A stretch of 64,000 nt of DNA from assembly GCA_035631655.1 (NCBI GenBank), contig DASQIH010000170.1:1-64000 (forward strand). The letters are read 5' to 3'. Made by a program: the position numbers and the translations under genes. A model generated the notes under the pieces. It saw only the letters and a program-made list of their open reading frames with translations. It was not told the DNA's origin and made no database searches. Positions 1-9,154 of this stretch are shown here, piece by piece. This DNA is from Gp1-AA122 sp035631655. GTDB taxonomy: Bacteria > Acidobacteriota > Terriglobia > Terriglobales > Acidobacteriaceae. Numbering within the stretch: position 1 is the stretch's first letter; every line of letters begins with the position of its first letter.

Positions 1-504
1 GGAAATTGTGCCCAGAGTGGGATTACCGTTCAAGACGCCGTTCACCTGCCAAGTCACAGCTTGATTGCTGATGCCGTTGACGCTTGCGGCAAACTGCTGC
101 GTCGCGTTGAGATTCAGTGTGGCCCGCGGCGGCGTTACGCTGACGGCCACGGTCACGGTCAGGCTGGCCGATCCGGACTTGGTGGAATCGGCCTGCGACA
201 CGGCGGTGACCGTCACGGTGGCGGGATTCGGTACATTCGCCGGAGCGGTATACACTCCGTTGGGAGAAATCGATCCTGTGGTTGCGCCATTTCCCCCTGT
301 AGTTCCGTTTACCTGCCACGTTACCGCCAAATTTGTCGTGTTCGTTACCGTCGCTGAGAAGACAACAGAGCCACTTACGGCAACTTTTTGTGACACAGGA
401 GAAACCGCAACTGTGACCGGCGGAGGAGGCGAGCCGCCGCCACAATTCGGCAAGAGCAGCACCGATACTATCGTCACCGTCAGCAGGAAATTCCGCCTGC
501 GCAT
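1..504 (-). CDS. Ig-like-repeat lipoprotein (3' end outside window)
   Basis: The reading frame stays open to the window edge, so the C-terminus is missing. The start at 504 was chosen because GGAGG lies 5 nt upstream; an in-frame ATG at 549 has no such site. The N-terminus is basic, then hydrophobic (LLTVTIVSVLLLPNC), giving a lipobox whose Cys is followed by GGGSPPPP. Two repeats of about 85 residues follow, each with the pattern V-x-V-S/T-P, a Q-x-F/V-x-A strand and TWQVNG, typical of bacterial Ig-like (BIG_2-like) modules of Acidobacteriota surface proteins. Probably an envelope-anchored adhesive or structural protein. Its specific role cannot be told. Confidence 0.75.
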   Translation of the reverse strand, partial: MRRRNFLLTVTIVSVLLLPNCGGGSPPPPVTVAVSPVSQKVAVSGSVVFSATVTNTTNLAVTWQVNGTTGGNGATTGSISPNGVYTAPANVPNPATVTVTAVSQADSTKSGSASLTVTVAVSVTPPRATLNLNATQQFAASVNGISNQAVTWQVNGVLNGNPTLGTIS

Positions 505-660
505 CCTCACCTCCGCACAATGCTTTACTGACGCGGGAACTCTAGCCATCTGATTCGAGTGGCGCCATGATGAAATGGTCACATACAAGAGTCAACCGCG
601 TTGATGTTTCGGCCGGTCCAAAAAAGCTGAGTAGAAGATTTCGGCAATCGTAGCCTGCCC

Positions 661-701
661 CGCGATTACCAGTCAATCGCGTTATTGGCGCGCTACGCGC
701 C
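661..701. other. Two adjacent stem-loops downstream of the DUF218 gene
   Basis: CGCGATT (661-667) pairs with AATCGCG (675-681), and GGCGCG (687-692) pairs with CGCGCC (696-701). They lie 15-55 nt past the stop codon of the minus-strand gene ending at 716 and could end or protect its transcript. There is no clear T-run, so a classical intrinsic terminator is not demonstrated. Confidence 0.4.
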
Positions 702-715
702 CCGAGGTACATGTT

Positions 716-1294
716 CTAACGCCACCGGTCTATCAGGCACCACCAGGCCAGCCGCATCCACTCGTAAAGAGTGTTCTTGGCCCACTCCCGGTGCCTCCAC
801 CACTGCAGGCCGAATTCGGTCGGGTCATACGCCGCCGCCACGCTAAAGCGCATTTCCGGAAGCTCGTGGCGAAAGGTGCTGAGGGCGCGCCGGGTGTGAA
901 AATCTGAGGTGACCAGCAACACATCATGAGCGCCGAGCGGCCTAAGACAGTGGCCTGCCTCGTGCGCCTCCTCCTTGGTAGAAAGACCCTGGGTGGGGCA
1001 GATAACAAATTCACGTGCCTGGGGCAGGCTTTGCACCCAGCGCTCGGCAAGTTCCGGCTCGGTCCATTGATAGATGCGCTCGCGAGCGGGAACATCGAGC
1101 ACCACTTTCGACGCGTATTCGCGGCTCAGCAACTCCAGCGCCCGAGCCGGTCGGTGATCCGTTTCACCGGCGACAACCAGGATCACGTCGGACTTCTTAG
1201 GATCATCGACCACAAGCCCGCGGTCGGCGTTTAGAGCTAAGAGAAGCATGACTATTACTGTCAGAAGAGCAAGAAAGACGCGACGTTTCTTCAT
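716..1294 (-). CDS. DUF218/YdcF-like membrane-anchored protein
   Basis: About 192 residues. One N-terminal signal anchor (VFLALLTVIVMLLLAL) is followed by a periplasmic domain of the DUF218 (ElyC/SanA/YdcF) type: VILVVAGETDHRPARALELL near the start, a central VICPTQGLSTKEEA stretch, and VLLVTSDFHTRRALSTF, which matches the conserved T-S-x-x-H-x-x-R-A segment. Members are linked to envelope or polysaccharide biology but mostly lack a proven reaction. ATG 1294 (MKKRR) was preferred to 1309 because GGGGAG precedes it closely; 1309 would add five residues. It is divergent from the sugar dehydrogenase. Confidence 0.75.
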   Translation of the reverse strand: MKKRRVFLALLTVIVMLLLALNADRGLVVDDPKKSDVILVVAGETDHRPARALELLSREYASKVVLDVPARERIYQWTEPELAERWVQSLPQAREFVICPTQGLSTKEEAHEAGHCLRPLGAHDVLLVTSDFHTRRALSTFRHELPEMRFSVAAAYDPTEFGLQWWRHREWAKNTLYEWMRLAWWCLIDRWR

Positions 1295-1516
1295 CCTCTC
1301 CCCGATCATTTATTTGTGTGGTTATCTGTCTGGTGGCGGGTCTTTGACCCGCCCGCGGATCATAGACCCGGCTCCTCACGATCCCGGTCAAAGGCAGCAC
1401 ACAATCATTAGCTTATTGCAATTCCATAATGGTATCTGTACGGCGCTTATTTTCAGGTACAGCTGGAAGTTCAGGCCGGTCAGTGTGCTACGATTAATTT
1501 TTTGTCACCTACTCAT

Positions 1517-2875
1517 ATGACCACCCATGCGATGTCATCCACCCTCTCCGAAGAACTCAAGAACAAGATTCAAACCCGGCGCGCGAATGTAGCTGTGATT
1601 GGTATGGGCTACGTGGGCCTGCCGCTGGCGCTTCTGTACATCGGGCAGAAATTTCCCGTTACCGGGTTCGACATCGATCCCCGCAAGGTGGACACCCTCA
1701 ACCAGGGTGGCTCCTATATCTACCGCATCGAGACTGCGGAGATTAAGGACGCACTCAGCCGCGGCTTCTCCGCCACCGCAGATTATTCGCGTTTGACGGA
1801 GATGGATGCCATCATCATCTGCGTTCCCACGCCGCTTGACGAATATCATGAGCCTGATCTGAGCTACATCCGGGCGACGGCCGAAGCCCTTGCGCCCAAT
1901 TTGCGGGCGGGACAGCTGGTAGTCCTGGAGAGCACAACCTATCCCGGAACCACCGAAGAAGTGCTGATTCCGATTCTCGAGAAGAACAACCGGCATGGCC
2001 TCAAAGCCGCACGGGGCGAGGAGGCCACAGGGCAGGAGTTCTTTGTAGCCTTCTCGCCCGAGCGAGAGGATCCCGGCAACACCAGCGTGGCGCGCAAGGA
2101 TATTCCAAAGGTGGTTGGCGGGCTCGATCCGCAAGCTGCCGATCTGGCCGCGGCCTTGTATGGCTCGATCTTCAATCGGGTAGTACGCGTCTCATCACCG
2201 GCTGCGGCTGAGATGACCAAGCTGCTGGAGAATATCTATCGCTGCGTCAACATTGCGCTGGTCAACGAGCTTAAACTGCTGTGCCTGCGCATGGGACTGG
2301 ACATCTGGGAAGTCATTGACGCAGCTTCCACCAAGCCCTTTGGATTTCAGCCCTTTTATCCTGGGCCTGGGTTGGGCGGACACTGCATTCCGGTGGATCC
2401 TTTCTATCTTTCTTGGAAGGCAAAGGAATTTGATTTTCGCACGCGCTTTATCGAACTTGCCGGGGAAATCAACGTGGCCATGCCTTATCACGTCCTTGCT
2501 GCAGTCATCAATGCACTAAACCGGCAGAAGAAAGCATTGAATGGCGCGCGTGTGTTTGTCCTCGGTGTTGCCTATAAGAAGGATATTGACGATCTGCGGG
2601 AATCGCCGGCCCTAACCATTATCGAACTGCTGCAAAAGGAAGGCGCACAAGTTTCCTATCACGATCCCTACTTTCCCTTCATCGGAAAAGGCCGCAAGTA
2701 CGACCTGCAAATGAAGCGCGCCGAGCTTCAGAACCTGGGACAGTATGACTGCGTCCTCATTGTGACGGACCACTCCGACTACGATTACAAGCGAATCGTG
2801 CAGGAGGCGCAGCTAGTGGTGGACACGCGCAACGCTACCCGCGGCATCCACAGCCCGACAATCGTTCGTTGTTAA
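1517..2875 (+). CDS. UDP-N-acetylhexosamine-type nucleotide-sugar dehydrogenase (WbpA/WecC family)
   Basis: Oxidises the C6 hydroxyl of an NDP-hexose to the uronic acid in two NAD-dependent steps, supplying precursors for surface polysaccharide. The N-terminal Rossmann motif is VIGMGYVGLPLA. The central dimerisation segment contains EMTKLLENIYRCVNIALVNEL. The catalytic-Cys motif is GPGLGGHCIPVDPFYLSWKA, which together with the ~450-residue length fits the UDP-GlcNAc/ManNAc 6-dehydrogenase subgroup rather than UDP-glucose dehydrogenase. The C-terminal domain has VLGVAYKKDIDDLRESPA. The start is uncertain: TTG 1502, ATG 1517 and ATG 1532 are in frame and none has a convincing ribosome-binding site. 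No glycosyltransferase is adjacent. Substrate assignment is inference. Confidence 0.9.
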   Translation: MTTHAMSSTLSEELKNKIQTRRANVAVIGMGYVGLPLALLYIGQKFPVTGFDIDPRKVDTLNQGGSYIYRIETAEIKDALSRGFSATADYSRLTEMDAIIICVPTPLDEYHEPDLSYIRATAEALAPNLRAGQLVVLESTTYPGTTEEVLIPILEKNNRHGLKAARGEEATGQEFFVAFSPEREDPGNTSVARKDIPKVVGGLDPQAADLAAALYGSIFNRVVRVSSPAAAEMTKLLENIYRCVNIALVNELKLLCLRMGLDIWEVIDAASTKPFGFQPFYPGPGLGGHCIPVDPFYLSWKAKEFDFRTRFIELAGEINVAMPYHVLAAVINALNRQKKALNGARVFVLGVAYKKDIDDLRESPALTIIELLQKEGAQVSYHDPYFPFIGKGRKYDLQMKRAELQNLGQYDCVLIVTDHSDYDYKRIVQEAQLVVDTRNATRGIHSPTIVRC

Positions 2876-3187
2876 CGACAGGATCGAAACCGGCGGCTGT
2901 TGAATCCAAAGGATATTCCCAATTTGGCGAGATTTTAGTCCCGAAACATGTAATTTTTTGCTTCCCGCGGTGCCGGTCTTTGCTAACATTGTGGTTTGCT
3001 AAGGTAAGTAGCTGGTTTGGAAACGCTTAGTAATGCCGCTATGCGCCGGAAGTTGGCCTTACGCGTGCAGCGGAATTTGTAGTGGTGTTCCGTCTCCCAA
3101 ATGCGAAGCCCGGGCCACGTGGGGTGTCCGGGGAGAGACTGTCGCGGCGAGGCATCAATTCAGAGTAGGTGATCATCTCAGGTGAAT
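2876..3187. other. 312-bp non-coding gap
   Basis: No credible gene and no recognised riboswitch or tRNA. It must hold the promoter of the TonB/M48 pair, but no promoter pair stands out. AGGTGA directly before ATG 3188 is the likely ribosome-binding site. Confidence 0.4.
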
Positions 3188-4231
3188 ATGGGCGCAGGCG
3201 TGGATGTCGGCACGTTTTCTCTCTTGCCAGACCCTAAATCCCGCTGGAGAGAATTTTCCTTCAGTTACGGCGTGGAAGTACTGGCTGTGTCAATTGTCCT
3301 CACCCTGAGCATCCTGCAGCCCCAGTTCATAACCGACACCGCGAGGACTTATCGGATCATTTCCCTGGTGCCTACCCCGCCACCGGTGAATCACCAACCG
3401 GCGCCGATCCGCATCATTGAGCAGCCCAAGGTGGTTGCCCAGCTGAAAACACCGATTCCAGACAACTTGCGCCTGACGGCACCTAAGCCAAGACCGCAAT
3501 TGCACGAGGAGGTGACACCCAAGATCGAACTTGCGGCGGGCAAGGCGCCCATAATCTCCGAGAAGCCGGTAATCCCGCGTCAATTGGTCCGCACTAACGT
3601 ATTCTCGACCGGCAGCTCGGCCGTGCCCACCATAGCGGCCGCGCCCCAGAAGGTACAGACCGGCGGTTTTGGCGACCCCAACGGTGTGGCTGCGTCGGAG
3701 AATCGGGGCCGAACCGTCAATATCGCGCAGCTAGGTTCGTTCGATCTGCCCGCAGGCCCCGGATACGGCAATGGAACCGGGGGAGCACGTGGAATCCGAG
3801 GCGTGGTTTCCAGTGCGGGTTTTGGTAATGGCGTGGCCACGGGCGATGGATCCGGGCGCATTTCGGCCTCACGGGGCACGGTGCGGCAAGGCGGCTTCGG
3901 AGATGCAGAACCCGCTGTTGCACAGCAGGTTCGAACGCGTCCTGCCGAGGATGTCAAGCCGAAGTTGACGCCCGCCGAAATCATTTTCAAACCAACTCCG
4001 GCCTACACCGACGAGGCCAGAAGACTCCACATCGAAGGTGAGGTGTTGCTGGAAGTGGTTTTCGGAGCTTCCGGCAAGCTGCAAGTCGTAAGGGTTGTAC
4101 GCGGTCTGGGCCACGGGTTAGACGAAAACGCGGTGCGGGCCGCGGAGCAGATTCGCTTTAAGCCGGCATTGCGGGAAGGCCAGCCCACAGATTCGACTGC
4201 CATGCTGCATATCATTTTTCAACTGGCTTAA
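3188..4231 (+). CDS. TonB-family energy transducer
   Basis: Inner-membrane protein expected to pass proton-motive energy to outer-membrane receptors. A short cytoplasmic N-terminus is followed by one TM helix (VEVLAVSIVLTLSILQP, near residue 35). A Pro-rich periplasmic stretch and a Gly-rich linker with repeated 'GGFG' follow. The C-terminal TonB domain contains YTDEARRLHIEGEVLLEVVF, GLGHGLDENAVRAAEQIRFKPA and a final hydrophobic strand. ATG 3188 was preferred over GTG 3182 because AGGTGA sits correctly for it. The M48 protease starts 20 bp downstream, suggesting an operon. No exbB/exbD is nearby. Confidence 0.85.
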   Translation: MGAGVDVGTFSLLPDPKSRWREFSFSYGVEVLAVSIVLTLSILQPQFITDTARTYRIISLVPTPPPVNHQPAPIRIIEQPKVVAQLKTPIPDNLRLTAPKPRPQLHEEVTPKIELAAGKAPIISEKPVIPRQLVRTNVFSTGSSAVPTIAAAPQKVQTGGFGDPNGVAASENRGRTVNIAQLGSFDLPAGPGYGNGTGGARGIRGVVSSAGFGNGVATGDGSGRISASRGTVRQGGFGDAEPAVAQQVRTRPAEDVKPKLTPAEIIFKPTPAYTDEARRLHIEGEVLLEVVFGASGKLQVVRVVRGLGHGLDENAVRAAEQIRFKPALREGQPTDSTAMLHIIFQLA

Positions 4232-4251
4232 AACCTCTCCAAAAAGGGATT

Positions 4252-5997
4252 ATGAGCAGTTTCAAGTGCTTCTCGCTGGTTTTCGCTATCGTGGTGACCT
4301 GTGCTGTCTGGTCGCTCGCCCAAGACGCCGTGACCCCACCCCAGGCTCCGCAAATTACTCAACCCGCGAAGGCAGAACCTGCCGACCTGCGCGTGCAACC
4401 CTCGCCAGCCCCGCTACCTCCGGCTACTTTCGATGCCGTGATCGATCGCGTGGTGGAGCGGGAGCATTTTTTTGTCGCTCAGATGCGGCACCTGCACCCG
4501 CTGGTCGAAACCTACATCCAGAACACCAAGAAGGACAAGGAATTAGGCGAAGTTCCCGCGAGCGACCGCTACTTCCTAGGGCGCCTGGATATGAGTAACG
4601 GGACTGCGGACGATTCCTTTATGGGCCAGCCTGGTTTCGGAACCCGATTCTTGAGCAGGCTGACCAGCCTTTACTCCTTGAGGTTCCTGCCTCTCGGATT
4701 TGCGCAAATGGTGTTGTTGGATTCGGATTTTCAGCGCAAATATTACGATTTTCATTTTGTACGCCGGGAATTTCTGGGGGAAGTGCGCTGCCTGGTGATT
4801 GATGTTCACCCAAGGGAGCACGTGGGCCAGGGCCGCTTCCTGGGGCGCATCTGGGTGGAGGACCAGGACTACAACATTGTGCGCCTGAATGGTACCTATG
4901 CGCCGCGGCCGAAATACAGCTACTACCTGCACTTCGACAGTTGGCGCTTAAATATGCGGCCTGGGATCTGGCTGCCCGCCTACATCTATAGCCAGGAAAC
5001 TGATCTCAAGTACCGGGGCGCACAAACCCTGCACTTCAAAGCGCAGACCCGTCTCTGGGGCTATGACTTACAACGTCTGCTGCGCAACGACGAATTCACG
5101 CAGATCCTGGTAGACGAACCCCAGAGTGTGCGTGATCAGAGCGAAGCGGCTCAGGATGCCTCACCGCTTCAGGCGCAGCGCCATTGGGAACGGCAGGCAG
5201 AAGAAAATGCGATGGAACGACTGCAGAAAGTCGGTTTGCTCGCGCCCCCGGGCGAGGTAGATAAGGTTCTGCAAACCGTCGTCAACAATCTGGAAGTCAC
5301 CAATAACCTGGATGTACAGCCTGAAGTGCGGTGCCGGGTGCTGCTGACTTCACCGCTCGAGTCGTTCACCATTGGGCATACCATCGTGATCAGCCGCGGC
5401 ATGTTGGACGTGCTGCCAGACGAAGCCTCTTTGGCCATGGTGCTCGCCCACGAACTAGGACACATCGTGCTGGGTCACGAAATCGACACCAAGTTTGCCT
5501 TCAACGACAAGCTATTTTTCCCAGATGATGAGACCTTCCAACGACTCGGCTTCCGGCACAGCCCATCCGAGGAAGATGCGGCCGACAAGAAAGGGCTGAC
5601 TTTTCTCGAGAACTCTCCGTACAAGGATAAGTTGAGTAATGCGGGGTTGTTCTTGCGGGCTTTACAGGATCGGGCGCCCGACCTCAAAAGCCTGATTCGG
5701 CCTCATCTGGGAGATGGCCTGGGCAGCAAGAACAACGTGCGCATGGCGGAACTGCTTAGCTCAGCGCCGCAGCTGGATGTCCGACGTCCTGATCAAATCG
5801 CGGCATTGCCCTTGGGGGGACGCGTCAAGCTGGACCCTTGGAGTAATAAGATTGAACTGCTCAAGACCAAGCCGGTGGCGTTGACTTCTCCGCGGGAGAA
5901 GATGCCCTTTGAAGTAACGCCCTTCTATCCTTACCTAACTCGGCTGCAGGCGAACCCGATGCCGGAGAAAGCCTCACTGAACCCCGCGGACAAATAG
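4252..5997 (+). CDS. Exported M48-family zinc metallopeptidase
   Basis: A 581-residue protein with a cleavable signal (SLVFAIVVTCAVWSLAQ). The first ~270 residues form an unassigned domain with a LolA/outer-membrane-lipoprotein-like feel (VRREFLGEVRCLVIDVHP, then IWVEDQDYNIVRLNGTY). The C-terminal half is a peptidase M48 domain: MVLAHELGHIVLGHE has the HExxH zinc motif near residue 400, and SEEDAADKKGLTFL supplies the downstream acidic ligand region. Family members degrade or chaperone envelope proteins (BepA, LoiP). AAAAAGGG precedes the start. The coupling to TonB suggests an envelope role; the substrate is unknown. Confidence 0.85.
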   Translation: MSSFKCFSLVFAIVVTCAVWSLAQDAVTPPQAPQITQPAKAEPADLRVQPSPAPLPPATFDAVIDRVVEREHFFVAQMRHLHPLVETYIQNTKKDKELGEVPASDRYFLGRLDMSNGTADDSFMGQPGFGTRFLSRLTSLYSLRFLPLGFAQMVLLDSDFQRKYYDFHFVRREFLGEVRCLVIDVHPREHVGQGRFLGRIWVEDQDYNIVRLNGTYAPRPKYSYYLHFDSWRLNMRPGIWLPAYIYSQETDLKYRGAQTLHFKAQTRLWGYDLQRLLRNDEFTQILVDEPQSVRDQSEAAQDASPLQAQRHWERQAEENAMERLQKVGLLAPPGEVDKVLQTVVNNLEVTNNLDVQPEVRCRVLLTSPLESFTIGHTIVISRGMLDVLPDEASLAMVLAHELGHIVLGHEIDTKFAFNDKLFFPDDETFQRLGFRHSPSEEDAADKKGLTFLENSPYKDKLSNAGLFLRALQDRAPDLKSLIRPHLGDGLGSKNNVRMAELLSSAPQLDVRRPDQIAALPLGGRVKLDPWSNKIELLKTKPVALTSPREKMPFEVTPFYPYLTRLQANPMPEKASLNPADK

Positions 5998-6110
5998 GGC
6001 GGGCGCATAGCCAATTTCTGCTAGAAGGCGAAGAGGGGCTCGTTCTTCGGAAAACACAACCGACGGCTACCCGACGGGCAGCTTAGAGGAACCGTCCTGG
6101 GAAATCGCCC

Positions 6111-6275
6111 TTACTGAAGCGCGCTACCGACTTGCGAAAAAATCCTGTCGGAATTGGAACCGATGAGACGCACCGTACCAATTACAATAACAAGAACAAC
6201 TGCCAGCATGACTGCGTATTCGGCGATATCCTGGCCGCTCTGATCGGACCAAAGTTTGCGTAGCACATCTGCCAC
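6111..6275 (-). CDS. Flp/Fap-type IVb prepilin
   Basis: A 54-residue protein starting at GTG 6275. AAGGAGT lies 8 nt upstream, so the longer in-frame reading from ATG 6422 is rejected. It contains DQSGQDIAEYAVMLAVVLVI, which has the Flp prepilin-peptidase motif G-x4-EY followed directly by a hydrophobic helix. Flp subunits polymerise into tight-adherence (Tad) pili or pseudopili. None of the assembly genes (tadA/B/C, rcpA/C, tadV) is in the window, so this is an orphan pilin gene whose machinery must lie elsewhere. The two-component pair just upstream on the same strand may or may not control it. Confidence 0.85.
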   Translation of the reverse strand: MADVLRKLWSDQSGQDIAEYAVMLAVVLVIVIGTVRLIGSNSDRIFSQVGSALQ

Positions 6276-6477
6276 GGTTGTACTCCTTAAGCTATTAACG
6301 GCGTTATGAATGAGGCTCCAAGGCGCCCAATAGAAAAAACACTCGTCGTGCGCCCAGCTCGCCGTTGCTATCTCATATGCTAACTTTCGACCGGGCCCAG
6401 GCCAATGGCCCGCTAGTGACACGGTATGGCACGAAAGTGCCGTAGGCGATTAGGGGTCGAAACGCTGCTAAAACAGG

Positions 6478-7164
6478 TTAATGAACGCTGATGAGGGGGA
6501 GGGACTGGTTCACAGCAAAGAGAGCCAGCTCCAGGCGGGTGGAAACACCGAGTTTATCGAAGATATTGCTCAAATGGTGCTTGACGGTATCTTCGCTGAT
6601 CTTAAAGTATTCGGCGATTTCCTTGTTCGCGAAGCCGGCTACCACAGCCGATACAATCTCCAACTCTCGCGGCGTGAGGCCAAACTTCTTCTGCCGCGCA
6701 TCTTCCCCGGAAGATTGCATCAGGGTCTGCAAATAATGTACGAGATTGGAAACACTTTGCCGGGCCACCCAGTATTCGCCGGCCATCACCGTATGGATGG
6801 CCTTCAGCAAAAGCTCGGTCGCGGAGTCCTTCAGAACCACGCCCCGAGCCCCCAGTTGCAGGGCTTCGACAATCTGACTCTTCTCCGCCGCCGCGGTAAG
6901 CAGGATGACGCGGACGGAATTGGGGGATGTCCCGGTGCTCAGCTCACGCAGCGCTTCCAAGCCGGGATACTTGGGCATGGCGAGATCAAGCAACATGATG
7001 TCGGGCTTCAACTGGCGCGCCAACTTGACGGCTTCCGCCCCGTCTTTCGCCTCTCCGATTACTTTCAGGTCAGACTCCGCCTCCAGCAGGCGGCGCAGGC
7101 CATCGCGGAAAATGGGATGATCATCCGCAATGACAATTCGAATAGGGTGGGCTTTCTTATCCAT
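6478..7164 (-). CDS. NarL/FixJ-type response regulator
   Basis: A 228-residue regulator. The receiver domain has the acidic pair D14/D15, phospho-acceptor D60 in MLLDLAMP, a Thr in ILLTAAAEKS and the conserved Lys in VVLKDSATE. The C-terminal LuxR-type HTH spans GLTPRELEIVSAVVAGFANK and the recognition helix SEDTVKHHLSNIFDKLGV. AGGAAG precedes the start. The gene overlaps the end of the upstream kinase gene by 8 bp, so the two are co-translated partners. The target genes are not evident. Confidence 0.93.
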   Translation of the reverse strand: MDKKAHPIRIVIADDHPIFRDGLRRLLEAESDLKVIGEAKDGAEAVKLARQLKPDIMLLDLAMPKYPGLEALRELSTGTSPNSVRVILLTAAAEKSQIVEALQLGARGVVLKDSATELLLKAIHTVMAGEYWVARQSVSNLVHYLQTLMQSSGEDARQKKFGLTPRELEIVSAVVAGFANKEIAEYFKISEDTVKHHLSNIFDKLGVSTRLELALFAVNQSLPLISVH

Positions 7165-8941
7165 GAGCGGCTTCCTGCTGTTGCGGCACAGTGATCTCCA
7201 GGCGCGAACCGCGGCCCGGATTTGATTCTATCGTGAGTTCCCCATCTATCAAACGGACTCGTTCCTTAATGACGACCGGGCCCTTATGCGCCTCGTCCAA
7301 TTGGGCTTGGGAAAGGCGGCCGCTGAAATCGAAGCCGAGGCCATCGTCTTCGATCGTAAGCTTCCATCGGCTATCGCCGGCGGAAAGCCGCACTACAACC
7401 TGGCGGGCTTTGCTGTGCTTGCGTACGTTCACCAGCGCCTCCTGGATGATGCGCGTCAGCTCCCGGCAGGTGCGCTGAGGCATGCCGCTGGGCTCCAGGT
7501 CGAAAACGGAGCGGGCGGAGATTCCTGTTTCGCGCTGAAACCTCTCGACCGTGTCATTTACGAAGCTGGGAAGCTTGCGGGCATCTACATCGATGGATTT
7601 CATCTCCTGCATCAACTCGCGCAGCTTCAAGACCTCTTCGCGCAGCAAACCCTGGATGCGGCCCAGCTCCCCCGATATGCGGGGCGACTCGGCCGTTGAT
7701 TGGCGGCGCAGAACATCGACTTGCATTTCCATCGAGATGAGCGACTGCACCGCGCCATCGTGGAGTTCGCGCGCCACCCGAGCGCGTTCCACAGCTCCCG
7801 CCCGCAGGCGCAAACGGCGCAACAGAAAAACGTTGTAAACCGCCGGACTGATCTGCCGAATCAGTTCCTGCAGGAAGCGCAGCTCTTCCAGGCGATCCCC
7901 TGTGAGTAGAGGGTCGAAAAGGAAGATACGCCCCCACCATTCACGGCCTAACGTGAACGACACCGAGGCAACAGCTCGAAACTTGTGGCGAGCCATCAGA
8001 CGATCCACGAAATCGGAGGAGACGCTGCGCTGCCGTACGCCGTCCCGGTTCAAGGCAAGTAAGGCAAAGCTGCCATCGCGGTGAACGGCATAAAAGGCAT
8101 CCGCAGGCGAATCGGCCAAGTATAAATTGCGGTCGGCCGTGGTCGGATTCAGCCATTTCAGTGGCGCTACCGTTTCGTCCGACGCGGCAACCTCCCCGAT
8201 GAAAATGCGGAAGCTGTTGGCTTCCTGGCTTGCCAATACCGCGCATTGGGCACCGAAGGTCGAAAGCAACTCGTGGAGAATACTCTGCAGAGTACCGGTC
8301 GTTCCTAGCTCTACCCGAGCCTTGCCGAGAATGCGCGCGATCACTGCCTTCTCAGCCCGCAGTTGCTTTTGCTGCTCGGCGAGGTATCCCAGGAATAGTC
8401 CGGTAATCATGAGGGAAATCGACCTCATGAAAAGACGCTTGGGGAGAAACTCCGCGAGGACAGTTCCCGCTGGCTGGAAGCCTCTGTGCAGCAAATACCC
8501 CTCACCCCAAAGTAAACCGACGGTCGCGATAGCGGTGCCCAGCGTCTCCCATAAGCCCCAACGGTATGCGGCTGCCAACAGGACAAATACAAAGAAAAGA
8601 AAGAACGGGCTGCGCTGCCCTGTGGCGTAGACCGAAATTAAGGCCGGCCATATCATGTCGGCCGCATGCACAAGTAAGCGGAATGCCGCCGTGGATTCGT
8701 GGCGCCAACGTACCAACAGCATCACCACCACGCTGTGAGCGATGTAGACGCGCAACAGCCAGTAAGGCGCGGCGGAACTGGAACTGAGTTCGCTGGGATC
8801 GAGCCAGATCGCAACTAGGGCGGAGATGGCTAAAAAAACTCGGGCGCTGGCCAGCCAGCGCTCGACACGACGGGTTTCGTCAGGGCCGATAGGGGCCCGC
8901 AGTCTCCACAGGAATCGGTGCCGATCGGCTAGCAAGGGCAA
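7157..8941 (-). CDS. NarX/DesK-type membrane histidine kinase (HisKA_3)
   Basis: A 594-residue sensor. The N-terminal ~200 residues form about six hydrophobic helices (for example VFLAISALVAIW and FFLFFVFVLLAAAY). A GAF-like domain spans roughly residues 210-370. The HisKA_3 dimerisation box is RARVARELHDGAVQSLISME, and the HATPase_c domain has TRIIQEALVNVRKHSKA and the G1 box IEDDGLGFDF. It ends inside the response-regulator gene. The start at TTG 8941 is the longest option and has no clear ribosome-binding site, so the true N-terminus may be a few codons in. The signal is unknown. Confidence 0.9.
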   Translation of the reverse strand: MPLLADRHRFLWRLRAPIGPDETRRVERWLASARVFLAISALVAIWLDPSELSSSSAAPYWLLRVYIAHSVVVMLLVRWRHESTAAFRLLVHAADMIWPALISVYATGQRSPFFLFFVFVLLAAAYRWGLWETLGTAIATVGLLWGEGYLLHRGFQPAGTVLAEFLPKRLFMRSISLMITGLFLGYLAEQQKQLRAEKAVIARILGKARVELGTTGTLQSILHELLSTFGAQCAVLASQEANSFRIFIGEVAASDETVAPLKWLNPTTADRNLYLADSPADAFYAVHRDGSFALLALNRDGVRQRSVSSDFVDRLMARHKFRAVASVSFTLGREWWGRIFLFDPLLTGDRLEELRFLQELIRQISPAVYNVFLLRRLRLRAGAVERARVARELHDGAVQSLISMEMQVDVLRRQSTAESPRISGELGRIQGLLREEVLKLRELMQEMKSIDVDARKLPSFVNDTVERFQRETGISARSVFDLEPSGMPQRTCRELTRIIQEALVNVRKHSKARQVVVRLSAGDSRWKLTIEDDGLGFDFSGRLSQAQLDEAHKGPVVIKERVRLIDGELTIESNPGRGSRLEITVPQQQEAAHG

Positions 8942-9154
8942 TCGAGTACTACCAGGATGCTTGTTGAGCGCTTGAGAGGGATGTTATTGGCATCCCGGGC
9001 AAAGGGCAAGCGAAAGTTAAGGCCCTCATCGTCAGAAACTTGCATGCCGCCCAGATGGGGAGAAGTTCGTCGGGAAAGCATTTCCGAGCAAAACGGGCAC
9101 AGGTTACCAAAGTAATTCCTTCTGCCGCCAGTTCGCGGCTAGAATTGCCGCCGG

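Noticed and set aside
2876..3187. Possible riboswitch in the leader of the TonB/M48 pair
   Set aside because: I looked for cobalamin and cyclic-di-GMP core motifs and found none.
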